Shown here piece after piece: positions 33,906 through 46,400 of a stretch of DNA of 64,000 bases (within the stretch, counting starts at the first letter, position 1; each line of letters begins with the position of its first letter). Origin of the DNA: Branchiostoma floridae. Lineage: Eukaryota > Chordata > Leptocardii > Amphioxiformes > Branchiostomatidae. Location of the stretch: assembly GCF_000003815.2 (NCBI RefSeq), contig NC_049990.1:11024985-11088984 (forward strand), in the 5' to 3' direction. The notes under the pieces are model-generated. The model did no database searches. It saw nothing but the letters and a program-made list of their open reading frames with translations, and had not been told where the DNA came from. Position numbers and translations under genes: made by a program.

Positions 33906-33962
<57 letters not shown>
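33893..33962. repeat. (TG)n microsatellite
   Basis: GAAGACACAGAGAGAGTC is followed by an almost perfect TG run. Confidence 0.95.
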
Positions 33963-33967
<5 letters not shown>

Positions 33968-34419
33968 GAATGATATCATTGTAAAGTAGCTGCTATTGTA
34001 AGTGCTTTCCTTTATCCTTTACAACAGCAAAATGGCAGTCCAATCTACCTTTCTTACCGATAGTATCGATTGGTTAAGATAGTGGCCCATTCGTATCTAT
34101 TGACTTCCTGACCTTACGAGAAATTCAAATCAATCTAGCTACTGCTTTATAACGCATAGCGGCGGTTTCTACTAAATCAACCCACAACACTGAAAGGATG
34201 TCTGAAAAGGCTCTCTTGGGGATTGCGTGGTATTTAGGTTAAGCTTTTGAAAATTCTCAAATGCATAGGTTGATATCTTCAAGCTTCCCTACCCCCGGAT
34301 GTATCGATCATACGGTATTGTGCATGAGATAGCAGTTTACTATCAGTAACGTGCAGTTCACAAAAATCCCGCATGGTGACAGTGCTGATGGTCTGTGAGA
34401 GAGCAAAGGATTGCAGGAC

Positions 34420-34554
34420 ACGTCGATGAAGGTTAGAAATCCAGGCAATAAGATACGCCAAAAAGAAAAGCAGTTACTCAAGCAACTGAATGTGACTTTG
34501 GAAACGGTCAGACGTTCAAGATAGCATCCGTTATCTTTCATCAGTGACATTGGC
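34420..34554. mobile_element. 135-bp short retroelement with 14-bp target duplication
   Basis: AAGGATTGCAGGAC occurs exactly at 34406-34419 and 34555-34568. The insert starts ACGTCGATGAAGGTTAG, contains AATAAGATACGCCAAAAAG and GGAAACGGTCAGACGTT, and ends TCAGTGACATTGGC. Long variable target duplications of this kind are typical of LINE-driven (target-primed) insertion. Family members lie at 16018-16480 and 40885-41106. Confidence 0.75.
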
Positions 34555-34568
34555 AAGGATTGCAGGAC

Positions 34569-35384
34569 TATGATAGAAGAGGGACATACTTTCAGAACTT
34601 GCTTTCAGAACTTGCATTAATATTCTGGGTTGATGGTACAATTGATATAAACATTCGTTATTGGAATGAACAAATCTATTTACTTTTTGACAACATAGCG
34701 AAGTTATCTCTCACAAATGAGTTTTGAATAAAACCTTTGTAAGATTTTCTCTCCATGTTTCTTTATTGTCGAATTAATGTGTGCGTATCCCATTGAGAAC
34801 AATTCTCTAGATCTCTATGCATCCTTCTCAATTTGCACATTGATTGTTCAAAGGATATTAAAGCTGCTGCCTCAGATGCAAATCCCTCCCAAACCCTTAA
34901 AGAATTATTTCATCAAATTAATATGTAGGTACTGCACTGCTGCTGCTGATCATGACGGATTGTCAAGGCGCCACAAAGATCATTATCAAGCGTGTGGGAT
35001 GATAGTGATGATAATGATTATGAAATGATGATAAATGCACATCGTTGGAGTGTTGATTTTTACAGGGTAACTTCCCGTGTCGAAGCAAGCGTTATGAATG
35101 GTTTATCTGTGGACGCGACGATTTCCGGCAAATGTCGATTGATATGCGTGATTGCACTTTGGCGATGAGCGAAGACATTACTCTGTTAGTTGCATAATTC
35201 ACATGTGTAATCCTTATAAAATTTATATAGTATCATGCAAAAGGTTATACTATGACTGAAAAGACAACAAAGCAGACAGAGCATACAGAGCGTAAATGTA
35301 TTTTATTTCCTTAATGAAAAATGATGACTCTCCATGGATGATAGCTAAGGTTATCTTTCAAGTGGAACGCAAGTGCGCCCCCGC
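34569..35384. other. Spacer, no supported gene
   Basis: AT-rich; nothing recognisable. Confidence 0.45.
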
Positions 35385-35438
35385 ACATACACACACCGTG
35401 CACACACACACACATACACGCACACACACACACACACA

Positions 35439-35478
<40 letters not shown>

Positions 35479-35598
35479 CACATACACACATACACACACG
35501 CGCGCACACACACATACACACACGCGCGCACACACACACACAGACACACACACACACAGACAAACACACATACAGACACACACACACACACACACACT
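35385..35598. repeat. (CA)n microsatellite, 214 bp
   Basis: A long CA dinucleotide array with CGCGCG and GACA interruptions. All overlapping Cys-Val and His-Thr ORFs are spurious. Confidence 0.97.
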
Positions 35599-38500
35599 TT
35601 TGAGCATCTTATTCAAATGGCAATGTTTGTTACTGAATTTCGCTATCGCATTAACTACCATGCTCTCAGAGCACAAGAACAGCGACAGTAGCTATCTGAT
35701 CGACTTGATCTATGAGACGGTCTGGCTGGCTGTCTTCAACTGCCGAACAATCACTATGAACTATGAATTGTTACGTTTTCAGCTCCTATTCTAAATTCTT
35801 CATGTCTTCTCAGGCGACGACCGTCTAAAGTGGATGGCTTATTTCTTCCAATTCATCAACCGAATTGAAAACTAGTGTTATGGGGCATTTTTCCTATAAC
35901 ATAATAGGTGTAATGAAGATGAAGAAATTTATGTTACCTTTAAGTTGCTTCATATAAAGTCCTAAAGACTGGCGACAGAATTTTTCCCCTTTCAATGATG
36001 CGAGCCTAAAGAATTCCCGTTCTGAATCATTTTGGACTAACAATGGGCGTTCCAACAGTGACCTAAATAAGTTGAAATCATTAGTGCCACTGTGCAGTAA
36101 GCGGTGATATATGAAAGGTAGAAAGTGGGTCAATCACTTGAAAATATTGGATTGCCTCTCGTGAAAAATCGCAGCCTACTCGACTTAATAGACTTATTTA
36201 CAAAGCTAGTACTTTTAAGTTGCCCCCAATATCGCTCAAACGTCGCAATTAGCTCCTGGAATCGGTTTCGAAATGCTTTTCTTTTACCATGTAGGAAGTC
36301 AACATTTGTTCCGAAGAATGGCAGATTATCCTTTATTTATGTGGATGATACAAAGCAGTTGGGCCAAGTGGTCGAATAATTGGAAAAGCTCGGTATAATC
36401 GCGTTGGTTTTGCCATCAGTTGTAGCACTGGTGATCTCGTTTAGACTATACAAAAGGCGACTTGTCATGTGTGGACTAACGTTTAACTTTATCAAATTCT
36501 TTCGGTAGAATTTTATTTTCCGGTATCTACTTCGTTTTTGCATGGAAATGTTGGAGCTTTGTCGTTCGATTTTGGACTCAGTGTTTTCATATTTTTTGGT
36601 CCTGTTTTTCTTGTCCTGGCTTTGGCACCCCTACGTATACACTTCTCTCTCTTTGTCAAACAACGATAGAAAACACTTCGATATGTAACGTTACACTCGG
36701 TAATACTGAACGTAGGGCGTGGGTAGATTGTTTGGACATTTAGGCGTATGCAGATAAGGATCCATTTTACCATTAGCTAACCATTCAAAATCTTTCGACA
36801 CATAGTCTATATCTGTTCGACCAAACAAGCCATGTAACGACTCTTGACAGAAACCGTGAAGAAAGAACCCCCGCGCTTCCATGTTGACACTCCCTTGCGG
36901 CTCTGTGTTCATCGCAATTTGCCCGCCTAATTTTCCGCTGTCGCCCGGACTATGAAGACAAATTTTACACCGCCGAAGCAAATGGCGTTGGGCAGCGCCA
37001 CCGTACCTTTGACGCGATTGGAATTAAAGGAGATGAATACAGCAGAACCACAAAAGTCGATCTGAGCATTTGTCTTTGTGGACGTTTATTGATTTCCCTC
37101 GCTCTTACCTGAGTTCAATCTAACGGTACCATGATTTTCCGTGCGTTTTCTGGACGGCTCTGAGGGAACGTCACGGACCATAGAACATGGTCGTTACTAT
37201 TGGGTGTCAAACTTGGTGATTTGTAGCACTCCGTAATGTGTTCATTCTCACGTCTCTCTCAGGAAAATCGATAGTGGTCCGGCTTTGGTCGCACGTCTGC
37301 ATCCAGTCATAAAGTAACTCTTAATGCCTTATGAACTTAGGAATCTACAAGAACAGCCACTGAAATATCATAGTTTAACTGCGAAAATGCATACATCAAT
37401 ATTTTAGAATTCTCGTTAATCACAGTATAAATACTGGATAGTGTAGAATTGCAAAATCAATCATTCTAAGAAGATACACAATAATTCATAAGATGAAAAC
37501 ATCCTCTGGATTTACCGTTTTGAATTAGAATTTCTGTTCTATCAAGCTCACCGTTAGAGTCTTTTGAATAATAGTCGTTTAGCCTTTGTCATATCAAGCC
37601 AATATCATAAATAGTTTTAGATGTCTTGTTGCCCACCTCTGCTATTAAGTTGTTGCAATGTATCACAAAATCCCCCACGAAGTTTAAGTTACCAAGACAT
37701 CAAAAGATGTCAAAATGGTCGCAATGTCTTCCATGGGGTCGAAAGAGTATTAGTGTTCCTAAGACCCTAACTGAACATTTAAGACAGGAGAGATGAGGTG
37801 AGATAGTAAAATGAGCAAAGACATTTGTGTTCGTAGATGAAAACTGTCCTTTATTCTCAGATCAGATCGATTAACAGAGGCCTCAAACAAGGGAAAGCTT
37901 TGCTGAGGGCAACTCAGTAATGACGATCTTTACAATAACTCACGTTTCTTTGTTGATAGACTTTAGCTACTACAACTACACTACTTTAACTTTACGTCGT
38001 TTACTACTTAAACTGGCCGCTAACTTAGATGTCTAGTCGTCATGTCATAAATGCCAGAGAGTGGATATTGCTATGTTATGTTTCCGTATAAAATTCTTGT
38101 AAATATTGTTGTAAACATATGTTAAAGATAGGCTAAGATGGACCCATGGCCATAGCGACAAGATTCCCAGAGTTCCTTGCGCGCGGAGTTATTGCTGCAA
38201 AGCATGATGGGCATAGATGTGCTTCTGGCAAAACAGTAGACGAGATTTCAATATAGCTACCCGCTGAAGGGCCAATCATTCTACAGCTATTTACGAACGC
38301 GAAGACATGGTTTTGACAGACATTATTGCTTTAACACTTACAACCACGGCTAGCTAAAACTCACACAAGTTTTCAATGAAATAACTACACGGATACATAA
38401 GCACGACGACAGTAAATACGTTAGAGTTACAAAAAGAAGGGTTATGAATTATGTCCATGCTTAGATTTTAGCAGCGAAGTTTTATATGATATATTAGAAG

Positions 38501-39424
38501 TGTTACCACAGATGAATAGTGCTCCCAATATCTGCCATCTATAGCTGACTTCAGTGCAGAGGGTATTACGGAACAAAACTTGCAACTCCGGGAGTGACCG
38601 TTATCTCTACAGCATGCTTTTAAAACCTGACAGACAGACACAGAACAAATTTAAAACGCAAATCATTAGTTTAGAATAACACGACATATACGTTTGCACA
38701 TTGATATTTCATACTTGTTTTAAAATACATACTTTGACTGAGCAATTTTACATGCAAAATATTCGCAACCCTTTCTTCCTGACTCTTAAGCATATGTTGT
38801 AATGATTTCCTTTCCTGGCTTCATGTAATGAATCATTCACAGTTAAACAGTTAGTGTTAGTCGTCTACACGAGCACCGTTATTTGCCGATCTGCTATTTC
38901 ACAAGGACTACCAACCCTAAGTCAAGGAAGAAAGAAAAAGAAGCAAGATTGTCACCGGACAGAATTTGCCGAATTTGTTGTGGCGGCCATCTTAGTTTCC
39001 TCTCATCCAAAAGTTGTTATTTTCAATCACATTCTTTCTCCACAACAATATTTTCATATGAGCACATTCTAGGATTATAGTTCTAATGAATTATATAGAG
39101 AGCACCACTATCATTCCTTCTGTAAGGATATGATGTATTTAGCTACCTATTTGATAGGATGTTCCTGTTCTACTTCGGTGTTCTTCATGAGAAAATCATG
39201 TACCGTCTAGTTGTGCATGTACATATAACCTGGATTGTCTTAGGTCCATTTTCCTTCTTGCTCTTCTCCACCATAATGTATTTACCCGACAATTCCCATC
39301 TTTGTATGTATGTTTTAGCCTCTACAAGAAACCAAGATGGCCGACACCTCATTCGCGTACGCGCAAGGAACCCTGGGGTAGCTGGTTCAAAGGCCATGGT
39401 ATATCCCTATGCTTTGTCGCTTTC
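35599..39424. other. Spacer between the CA repeat and gene G
   Basis: No gene is supported. A 96-codon minus-strand ORF (36981-36691) has no recognisable domain. A 60-bp piece at 38906-38965 matches the long form of the gene G intron repeat (CTACCAA.C.TA.GTCAAGGAAGAAAGAA and GATTGTC.CCGGA). A minus-strand AATAAA at 37850-37855 could end gene G, but that implies a 3' UTR of about 1.6 kb. Confidence 0.4.
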
Positions 39425-42400
39425 TTAAGCCTTGGGACGGAGGATGTTGATGAATTCCTCGTAGTTGACCCGGCCATCGCCGTCTTTGTCGGCAGCCTGG
39501 ATCATCTCATCGATTTCAGCATCAGTCATCCGCTGTCCCATGCTGGCCATGGCTGCTTTCAGTTCCTGGGGATCAATGTAGCCATTGCCATCCTATTGGG
39601 AAAAACAAACAACACATATGGTTAGTGCTCAAGCTGTAAACATCACAGTATCGTTTCGAACTTTACCACACTCCCGCCTGGCCGAATAGTAACAGGGGAC
39701 CTTCGACCAAGATAAGAATAAAAGTCTAGTAGGAGTTAAATGGCCTAAGAGTGAACTGACCGTGCGGCGGGGTAGACTGCAAAAGACTGCCTTGAGATCA
39801 CATGGCAACTTTTTTGTCTCTTTTTCGCCATCCTTTTTCATCCACCTAACACGTCTGCTTGGAGACTATTTCGAATCTCAGATTTGCATGAAAGGACATC
39901 AATCTATTAGTCGATTAAAAGGATTGATTTCTTCCTGGCAATAGCATGGTAGAAATAGGCTAAATTGCAACAATTGTTACATGGGTTGTATGGAAAATCC
40001 AAGATGGCCGCTGCATCTGGAAATGGCTCTGTTATGAAATCATTACTTCTCGCGTTTTAACTACATAATTTAGAAGGACTGTTACAGTGTATGCACCCGC
40101 ATAACTCGCCATACAGCAGAAAAAGGCTAGTAAGTTGGCAGAGAGTCATGTTGCAATTATCTGAAGTACTTTCAACCTGACCAGTCAAAGAGCTGGAAGG
40201 CTTTTGGTGGTAATTTCACGTCCAACACGATAAGCTCTTGTACGGTTGAGGGATCGTTATGCGCTGATTAAAAGGCTTGGTAACGATTGCACAGTACGTG
40301 TTTGGCTTACATTCATCTCGGACAGTAAAACATTTAATATGACATTATATTTATCAACATTGACTTTGTATGACGATAAAGCTTTGTCCTATACCATAAA
40401 CCTGACACTGTCCCTTCAATGTCAAATATGTTATCGTTCTTTTTAAAGTGGCAATTTGCAAAAGAGGAGCTTGCAGCCAAAGTTCTGTACATTACAACTG
40501 GCACCGATGGAATCCGTTCTTTTTTAACTAGCAATTTGCATTTTCAAAGGGGAGACTGTATGCAGCCAAAGTTTTGCACATCGCTATTTGGCAACGGTTG
40601 AATCATTGCTATCGTTGACGGTATAGCTAGTAACCCTTTAAAGCTTGTCAGTATGCACGCTGTTAGAGTGAGGATCGTTCAAAGGCGATCGATTTCAAAC
40701 GAGTCAAGTGTTCCCCTGGCTACCTCAACCCACCCTATCAAAGGTTTTGAAGGCTTTACGAAGCGTCTACCAATCGTAGGTCAAGGAAGAAAGAACAAGA
40801 TGAAAGATTGTCGCCGGATATTCACACTGTAACTTATAGTGAGGACCGTTCAAAGGCGATCGATCTCAAACAGAAGTCAAGAGTAGTCGATGAACGTTAG
40901 ACATCAATTGCCAAGTAATAAGATACGCCCAAAAGCAGTTTCCCAAGCATATAGATATGATTTTACAAACGGCCAGACATTTCAGACAACCATCATGAGG
41001 TGTCTTTCATCAGTGACGCTGTGTAATGTTTTATTGTGTTTCGTCAGTGACGGTTGTCTGAAACGTCTGACCGTTTCCAAAATCATATTGAGTAACTGCT
41101 TTTTGGAGAAGTCAAAGAGTTCCCCCTCTCTCTCTACCTACCCTATCAAAGGTTCTGAAGGCTTCACGAAGCGTCTCCCAATCTACCAATCTTGCACACT
41201 ATGATAGTGAGGATCGTTCAAAGGCTATTGGTCTCAGAAAAAGATGTCAAGAGTTCACCTCGCTATCTCTACCCACCCTATCAAAGGTTCTGAAGGCTTC
41301 ACGAAGCGTCGCCCAATCTACCAATCCTGTACACTGTAATAGTGAGGTTCGTTCAAATGCCATCGATTCCAAAGAGAAGTCAAGGGTTCTCCTCGCTATC
41401 TCTACCCACCCTATCGAAGGTTTTGAAGTCTTCACGAAGTGTCTACCAATCCTAGGTCAGAGAGGAAAGTATCACCGGATATGCACACCGTAAAACTTAG
41501 CATCGTTCAAAGGCGAGCGATGTCAAAACAGAAGTCAAGAGTTCCCCTCGCTATCTCTACCAACCCTATCAAAGGTTCTGAATGCTTCACAGAGCGTCCC
41601 CAAATCTACCAAACCTGCAAACTGTAATAATGAGGATCGTTCAAAGGCGAGCGATGCCAGTAGTTCACCTCTCTATCTCTACCCACCCTATCAAAGGTTC
41701 TGATGGCTTCACGAAGCGTCCCCAAATCTACCAAACCTGCAAACTGTAATAATGAGGATAGTTCAAAGGCGAGCGATGTCAGTAGTTCACCTAGCCAGCT
41801 CTACCCACCCTATCAAAGGGTCTGAAGGCTTCACGAAGCGTCTCCTCGGCCGGCTGGTTGGACATGACCTGGTACACCATCCCCAGGAACTCGTCGAAGT
41901 TGAGAGTGCCACTGTCATCCTTATCAGCCGCCTTGATCATGGCCTGGTGGGATGGAATGGAAAGGTGACGGATTAGCATTTATATGAAGGGGAGAGATCT
42001 AGAGATACATGTAGATGTAGGGCAGCTAAGTTGGGCACCGGGTCTTTGGCATTCACGTGGAAAGCAGGAAAATTATATGTGCGGTACGGGTACGTGGAGA
42101 CAGGCCTAGGGTATACGTACACTATAGCTGTAAATCAAAGTCAATTGTATTATCGTTCAAATAATACTAGTGTTATTGTAAATCAGGAAGAGAAAGAAAT
42201 AGAGTATGAAGGGAATTAACAGGAAGATTTGTGAATTGATATTATATCTTATTCTGATAATGTGTTCAAGACATTGTCATCATCTTTCAAAACATCAAAC
42301 ATGACACGTATTTAGTTTGAAAAATTGTTATCTGAGATACTCAAGAACAAGAACATTTTCCCACATCTGTTCTTTCGTCTTATGCGTCTTAAGGGTCATT

Positions 42401-43467
42401 TAAAAATCTAAGATCCTAGACTACAATTGGTACCAACCAGAACAATATCGGCACCGCGGTTGTCATGTTGAATATTCTCATCCCCATGTTAATTCATAAG
42501 GATTTATATGAAACGATAAAGAATGTCGACCTAATCAATCATTACTTTCTCTCATCTCATCCAAAGTTACTTAAGTTATTACAGAAGATCAATAAGATTA
42601 AAGCAGTGACATTTTAAAAGGCAATAACCTATCATCTTTAAAGCTCTTAGATCGTTGAGAAGTCTTGAACTCTTCGACAAAGGTTAACCTGGCAGAAAGA
42701 ATCGATGCTGATGACATGTCTCATCTGCTGGCAATTATTTGTAGGTCGATCTTGCATATCGAGTTTCGTGTAGGCGTGCAGTATATGGCGTGACAAGAGT
42801 TTTCAAGCATATAAAGTATAAATTTCATGTTAGAGAGTCCGGCCTGCCGTCCGAACTTGAAATTCCTTTGGTGTGTAAAGTTAAAGCGAACGGAACCGGA
42901 TCCGGTTTGGACCATGATAAATTCTTTGACGTTTTTATGCGCGTATAGAATTACCAGACAAATTTGAATATTCAATAAACATCACGCATATTCAAATACA
43001 TAGATTTGACTCTTGCAGTTTAACCAGCCAACATGGCGGCTGTAAATTCATATCCTCACACGTGATATGACAACCGCCATTTTTGGCAACCAACAGATGC
43101 AAACTCAGGTACACACACAGTTATTTCGTACCTTCCATAGCAGGCACTTTGGGTCTTCTTTTCATCTTTTGGAAACGGCATTACAAGCGACCCAGTACAA
43201 AAAGAAACGACCAGCAAAAGTGTATTTTGAGCCCAAAAAAGACGAAAGAAGGCCTAGAGAGCCTGTTATTGAGGCTAGTCATTTCGGAACCACTCTAGCA
43301 GAACACCGCATACGTACCCGAACCATTTCCTTTGTGGGAGCCTGGCCGAGCTGCTTAAGTGCCGTTTCCAATTCCTCCGCGTTGATCACGCCATCCTTGT
43401 TCTTATCGAAAGCCTCAAAAACCGCCTTGTACTGCTTGAGCTGATCCTGGTTGAATCGTCCAGCCAT
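39425..43467 (-). CDS. EF-hand gene G, calmodulin/troponin-C-like, four intact sites
   Basis: Three minus-strand exons give 150 aa: 43467-43318 (50 codons, donor GTACGT), 41943-41809 (45 codons, acceptor CACCAG, donor GTGGGT) and 39592-39425 (55 codons plus TAA, acceptor AATAG). Introns are phase 0 at the family positions. Loops are DKNKDGVINAEE (21-32), DKDDSGTLNFDE (57-68), DRDGNGYIDPQE (94-105, intron after residue 2) and DKDGDGRVNYEE (130-141). The C-terminal half (MTDAEIDEMIQAADKDGDG) is closer to calmodulin than that of D-F. An acceptor (ATCTAG) ends 12 nt before the ATG; a donor at 45058/45057 (CTGAC/GTAAGTG) could end a leader exon. Intron 2 contains the remarkable exon-end tandem repeat at 40640-41808. 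Confidence 0.93.
40640..41808. repeat. Tandem repeat carrying six copies of the gene G exon 2 end and splice donor
   Basis: The 34-nt end of exon 2 (genuine copy 41809-41842) recurs at 40734-40767, 41142-41175, 41277-41310, 41410-41443, 41565-41598 and 41687-41720. Each copy is joined to the first bases of the intron. Spacings are 408, 135, 133, 155, 122 and 122 bp; the 408 includes an inserted foldback element. Each unit also carries GAGGATCGTTCAAAGGC and GTCAAGAGTTC.CCTCGCTATC. All six keep a GT at the donor position, and the copy at 41142 has GTAGGT, closer to consensus than the real GTGGGT. Confidence 0.92.
40885..41106. mobile_element. Palindromic retroelement inserted in the gene G intron repeat
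   Basis: Left arm: GATGAACGTTAGACATC, AATAAGATACGCCCAAAAGC, ACGGCCAGACATTTCAGACA. Right arm, inverted: TGTCTGAAACGTCTGACCGT and GAGTAACTGCTTTTTGG. It is flanked by AGAAGTCAAGAGT (40872-40884) and AGAAGTCAAAGAGT (41107-41120), a target duplication with one base of difference. It is a head-to-head form of the element at 34420-34554. Confidence 0.75.
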
Positions 43468-43479
43468 CTTGATGTATTT

Positions 43480-46400
43480 CTAGATGAAGTAGAGAAAACG
43501 TCTTAATGTTCTACTCGGAATGGTTAAAACATCGGGCGTTTCTTTGCTTGAAGAATGTTTAGTATGATAAGGTTTTTGGGGTAAAACGATGGGCAAGCTG
43601 TTTTCCGTTACGCCCATTGCGATAGTTTGCATGGCAACATGTAGTGCTAGTTAGGTAACTTCGTGCTGTTTATTGTTTGTATAGCGCAAGAATGAAAAAA
43701 AAAGGTTGCATATCTTGATAATCCTACGTTTCTTATTTGGTTGGCTAGGATAGTTTCAAGAATTTGGAGCCAAAAAGCTATTTGCCCCGCAAGTATTTGT
43801 CCATGCTTCGTCTTGAATAGAGAAACACGTTAATAATACATGAATACAACGAGCTCTAACACTACTTTCAATGCTAAATGCTCCATGCTACCACAGAATA
43901 CGTGGTGCAAATAATTCAAGTTGAAAGTGAAGACTCACTTTATCGTGTCTATACTACTTACCATTCCAAGTGATAGCTTTGTTAGTTTTAAAGTTCACAT
44001 GTGTTCGTTGTCTTGCAACGTTTTAGTACCAAAACTAGTGTATCACACGAAGGACAGTTTATTGGTACAGTTAAAGCATACCAATAGGTGTGTAGATACT
44101 TCAACGTAAGTTAGTATTAGGGATAAAGTTCATCAAGTTTTATATAACGCCATTTGTGGTAGTAGTGGTAGTAAAGTTAGTTCCTTAATCGTAGGTGTTA
44201 TAACGTTGAGTAATGTATACCTGGAATTCAAACGCCATGATGGAATAAAAAGAGATTATTGCATAAAATGATTTCAAATTTAAAAAGGAAACTCGTCGAT
44301 TGGTATTCTTGAATTAACTTTGAAGAAGAAACTGATAGCGACACCAGTTCTTAGAATAATTCTTATCTCACTCTCCTGCCGAGGTAATCTATGGGATGAT
44401 AAATGCAAAGACGTCGTTTTCTTCAAGGCGCACAGTGGATTAAGGTGCCGGATGCCACTCTCATAAATATGATAATCTAAACCACAAAAGGTAACGTGAT
44501 GTTTTGTATGGAGGCGTAAGAATGAGACTGAAAAGAGATGACTGTCCCAATAGGGTAAACTATTTCTAAAACTGTGCCATGCATATTTTAGTAAAAAATG
44601 TTTGCTGTTGATAAAATAATTATTGATTTAAAAAAAAAACAGGTTCGCCAATTAGTATGAATACTTTCAGTTTCGGAAGACAAATCTTCCTGTTCGAGAA
44701 AAATTGTCTTGAGATGACTAACACAGTAAAAATGCTAAAACCTACTGCAGTAACGCCTTCAATATGGTGGGAATTTTGTATCTTGGACAATGTCTCCAAA
44801 GGCAGCATTTTCGAGAAAATGCAGGGTTTTTCCCTCAGATAATTTGCCTTTTGTCAACCTACTTGCACACAATACTTTACAACTAGGCTCTCCCTAATTA
44901 TTGGCTGTTCAGTTCAGCGTAGAACGCATTAGTTTCTGAATATCTTCTTATTCTTAGAGAGAGCAGTCAGCACCTGGAAGAGATAGAACGCTAAACAAAA
45001 AGAGAACGGTGAGAAGAAAGAAGAAGAAGGAAGGACAGCCAGTTACGTCACACTTACGTCAGCTTGGTTTGTCTTCCCGGAAGCTCGGGTGCTTCGGACG
45101 ACTATAGAGAGGAAGACAGAAGAGGACAGCATAGACAGACGGAGACAGACAGACAGATAAACAGACAGAGAGAAGCGACAGGTGTAGATAGACAGATGGA
45201 AATGCAGAGAGAATTGTGAAAGTGATAGTTCTTAAGATCTTAATGAAACAGCGACAAAAACTACTAAAAAAACATACAGCAGCATGACTTCAGATTCTGT
45301 AAGCTGTTAGCAAAGTTTTGCAACTATCTTAACCTACTATCCCTATGCATTGTAAACAAAGCTTGAATCCCCTCAAAGCCCTCTTAAATTTTCGCTAATA
45401 GAATTATCATAATTATCATAATCACCACTGATACTGGAACAGAAAATTTGATTAAATTGAATAATCTTCAGGTAAATTTTATGAACACCAAATAACGACA
45501 AAAATCAGTTAATCTCTTTCACATTAAGAATATCAAATCCTGGCTGCTTAAGATTAATCCCTTTTTATCTTACAGGGCTTATCAAAAGGTTGCAATGTTT
45601 CTTAAGTTTTAAAGTTGCGTCATGATGAATTATTTATAGATTATAGATATAAATGCCTACATGAGTCCCAGTCGTAATTATCACAAATACTTTACTTTTT
45701 ACAACCCCGATTGAGGGCATAATTGCTTGAGATGCCAACTTGAACCGAAAAAAAACTGTAATTTCATGTCAGAAAGCTAGACTGTGAAATAATTCACATG
45801 CAATTTGAGATATTCGCTGAGACTCAATGAACCATTACCTTTAGAAAGGGACAGAGAAGATTTTCCTTGCTAGAATTCAATTCCATGAATAAGATTGTGT
45901 GAACCATACAGCTTTCACAAAGAGGGGTTCAGGAAAATGACCTCTTTGGTACCGTCTGGTCGTAAATATGCCCGCTCCTCAAATTGAAAATCGATTTTTT
46001 AGCGTACGAAAATGTCCTACGTTTTCAAGGATATGGCATCCTTTAACTCAACGTAGAGAACCCAGAGGCGATGACAGTGGTATTAACTAAAATCCCCCTT
46101 AAGGCGCTGTCAAATTTAGGCTTTAATCCAGAGACAGGTGCGAGTATCGACTTTTGAATCAAGCAATTCAAAATAGCATTAAAGGAACCTAATCGTCGAA
46201 AAACATTTATGTGGAATTTCTTCTCTTATAGGAATCTTTTCGGGCATGATTTGTTCAACTTTAGCAAGGGAAAATTCCCACCAAAGATTTATTGCACTAA
46301 AGGACCAAGCGGACCTCATCCCGCAGCTTTTACAGAGCAAGAGGGTCAGATATACATCGTAATTGATGACCTGGCACCCTCAAGGCAGCACTGACGAAAA

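Noticed and set aside
35296-35691. 131-codon and 121-codon ORFs on both strands
   Set aside because: Both owe their length to the CA repeat.
41247-41435. Minus-strand ORF containing TLREAFRTFDR
   Set aside because: It is a decoy copy of the gene G exon 2 end in the intron repeat, not a separate EF-hand gene.
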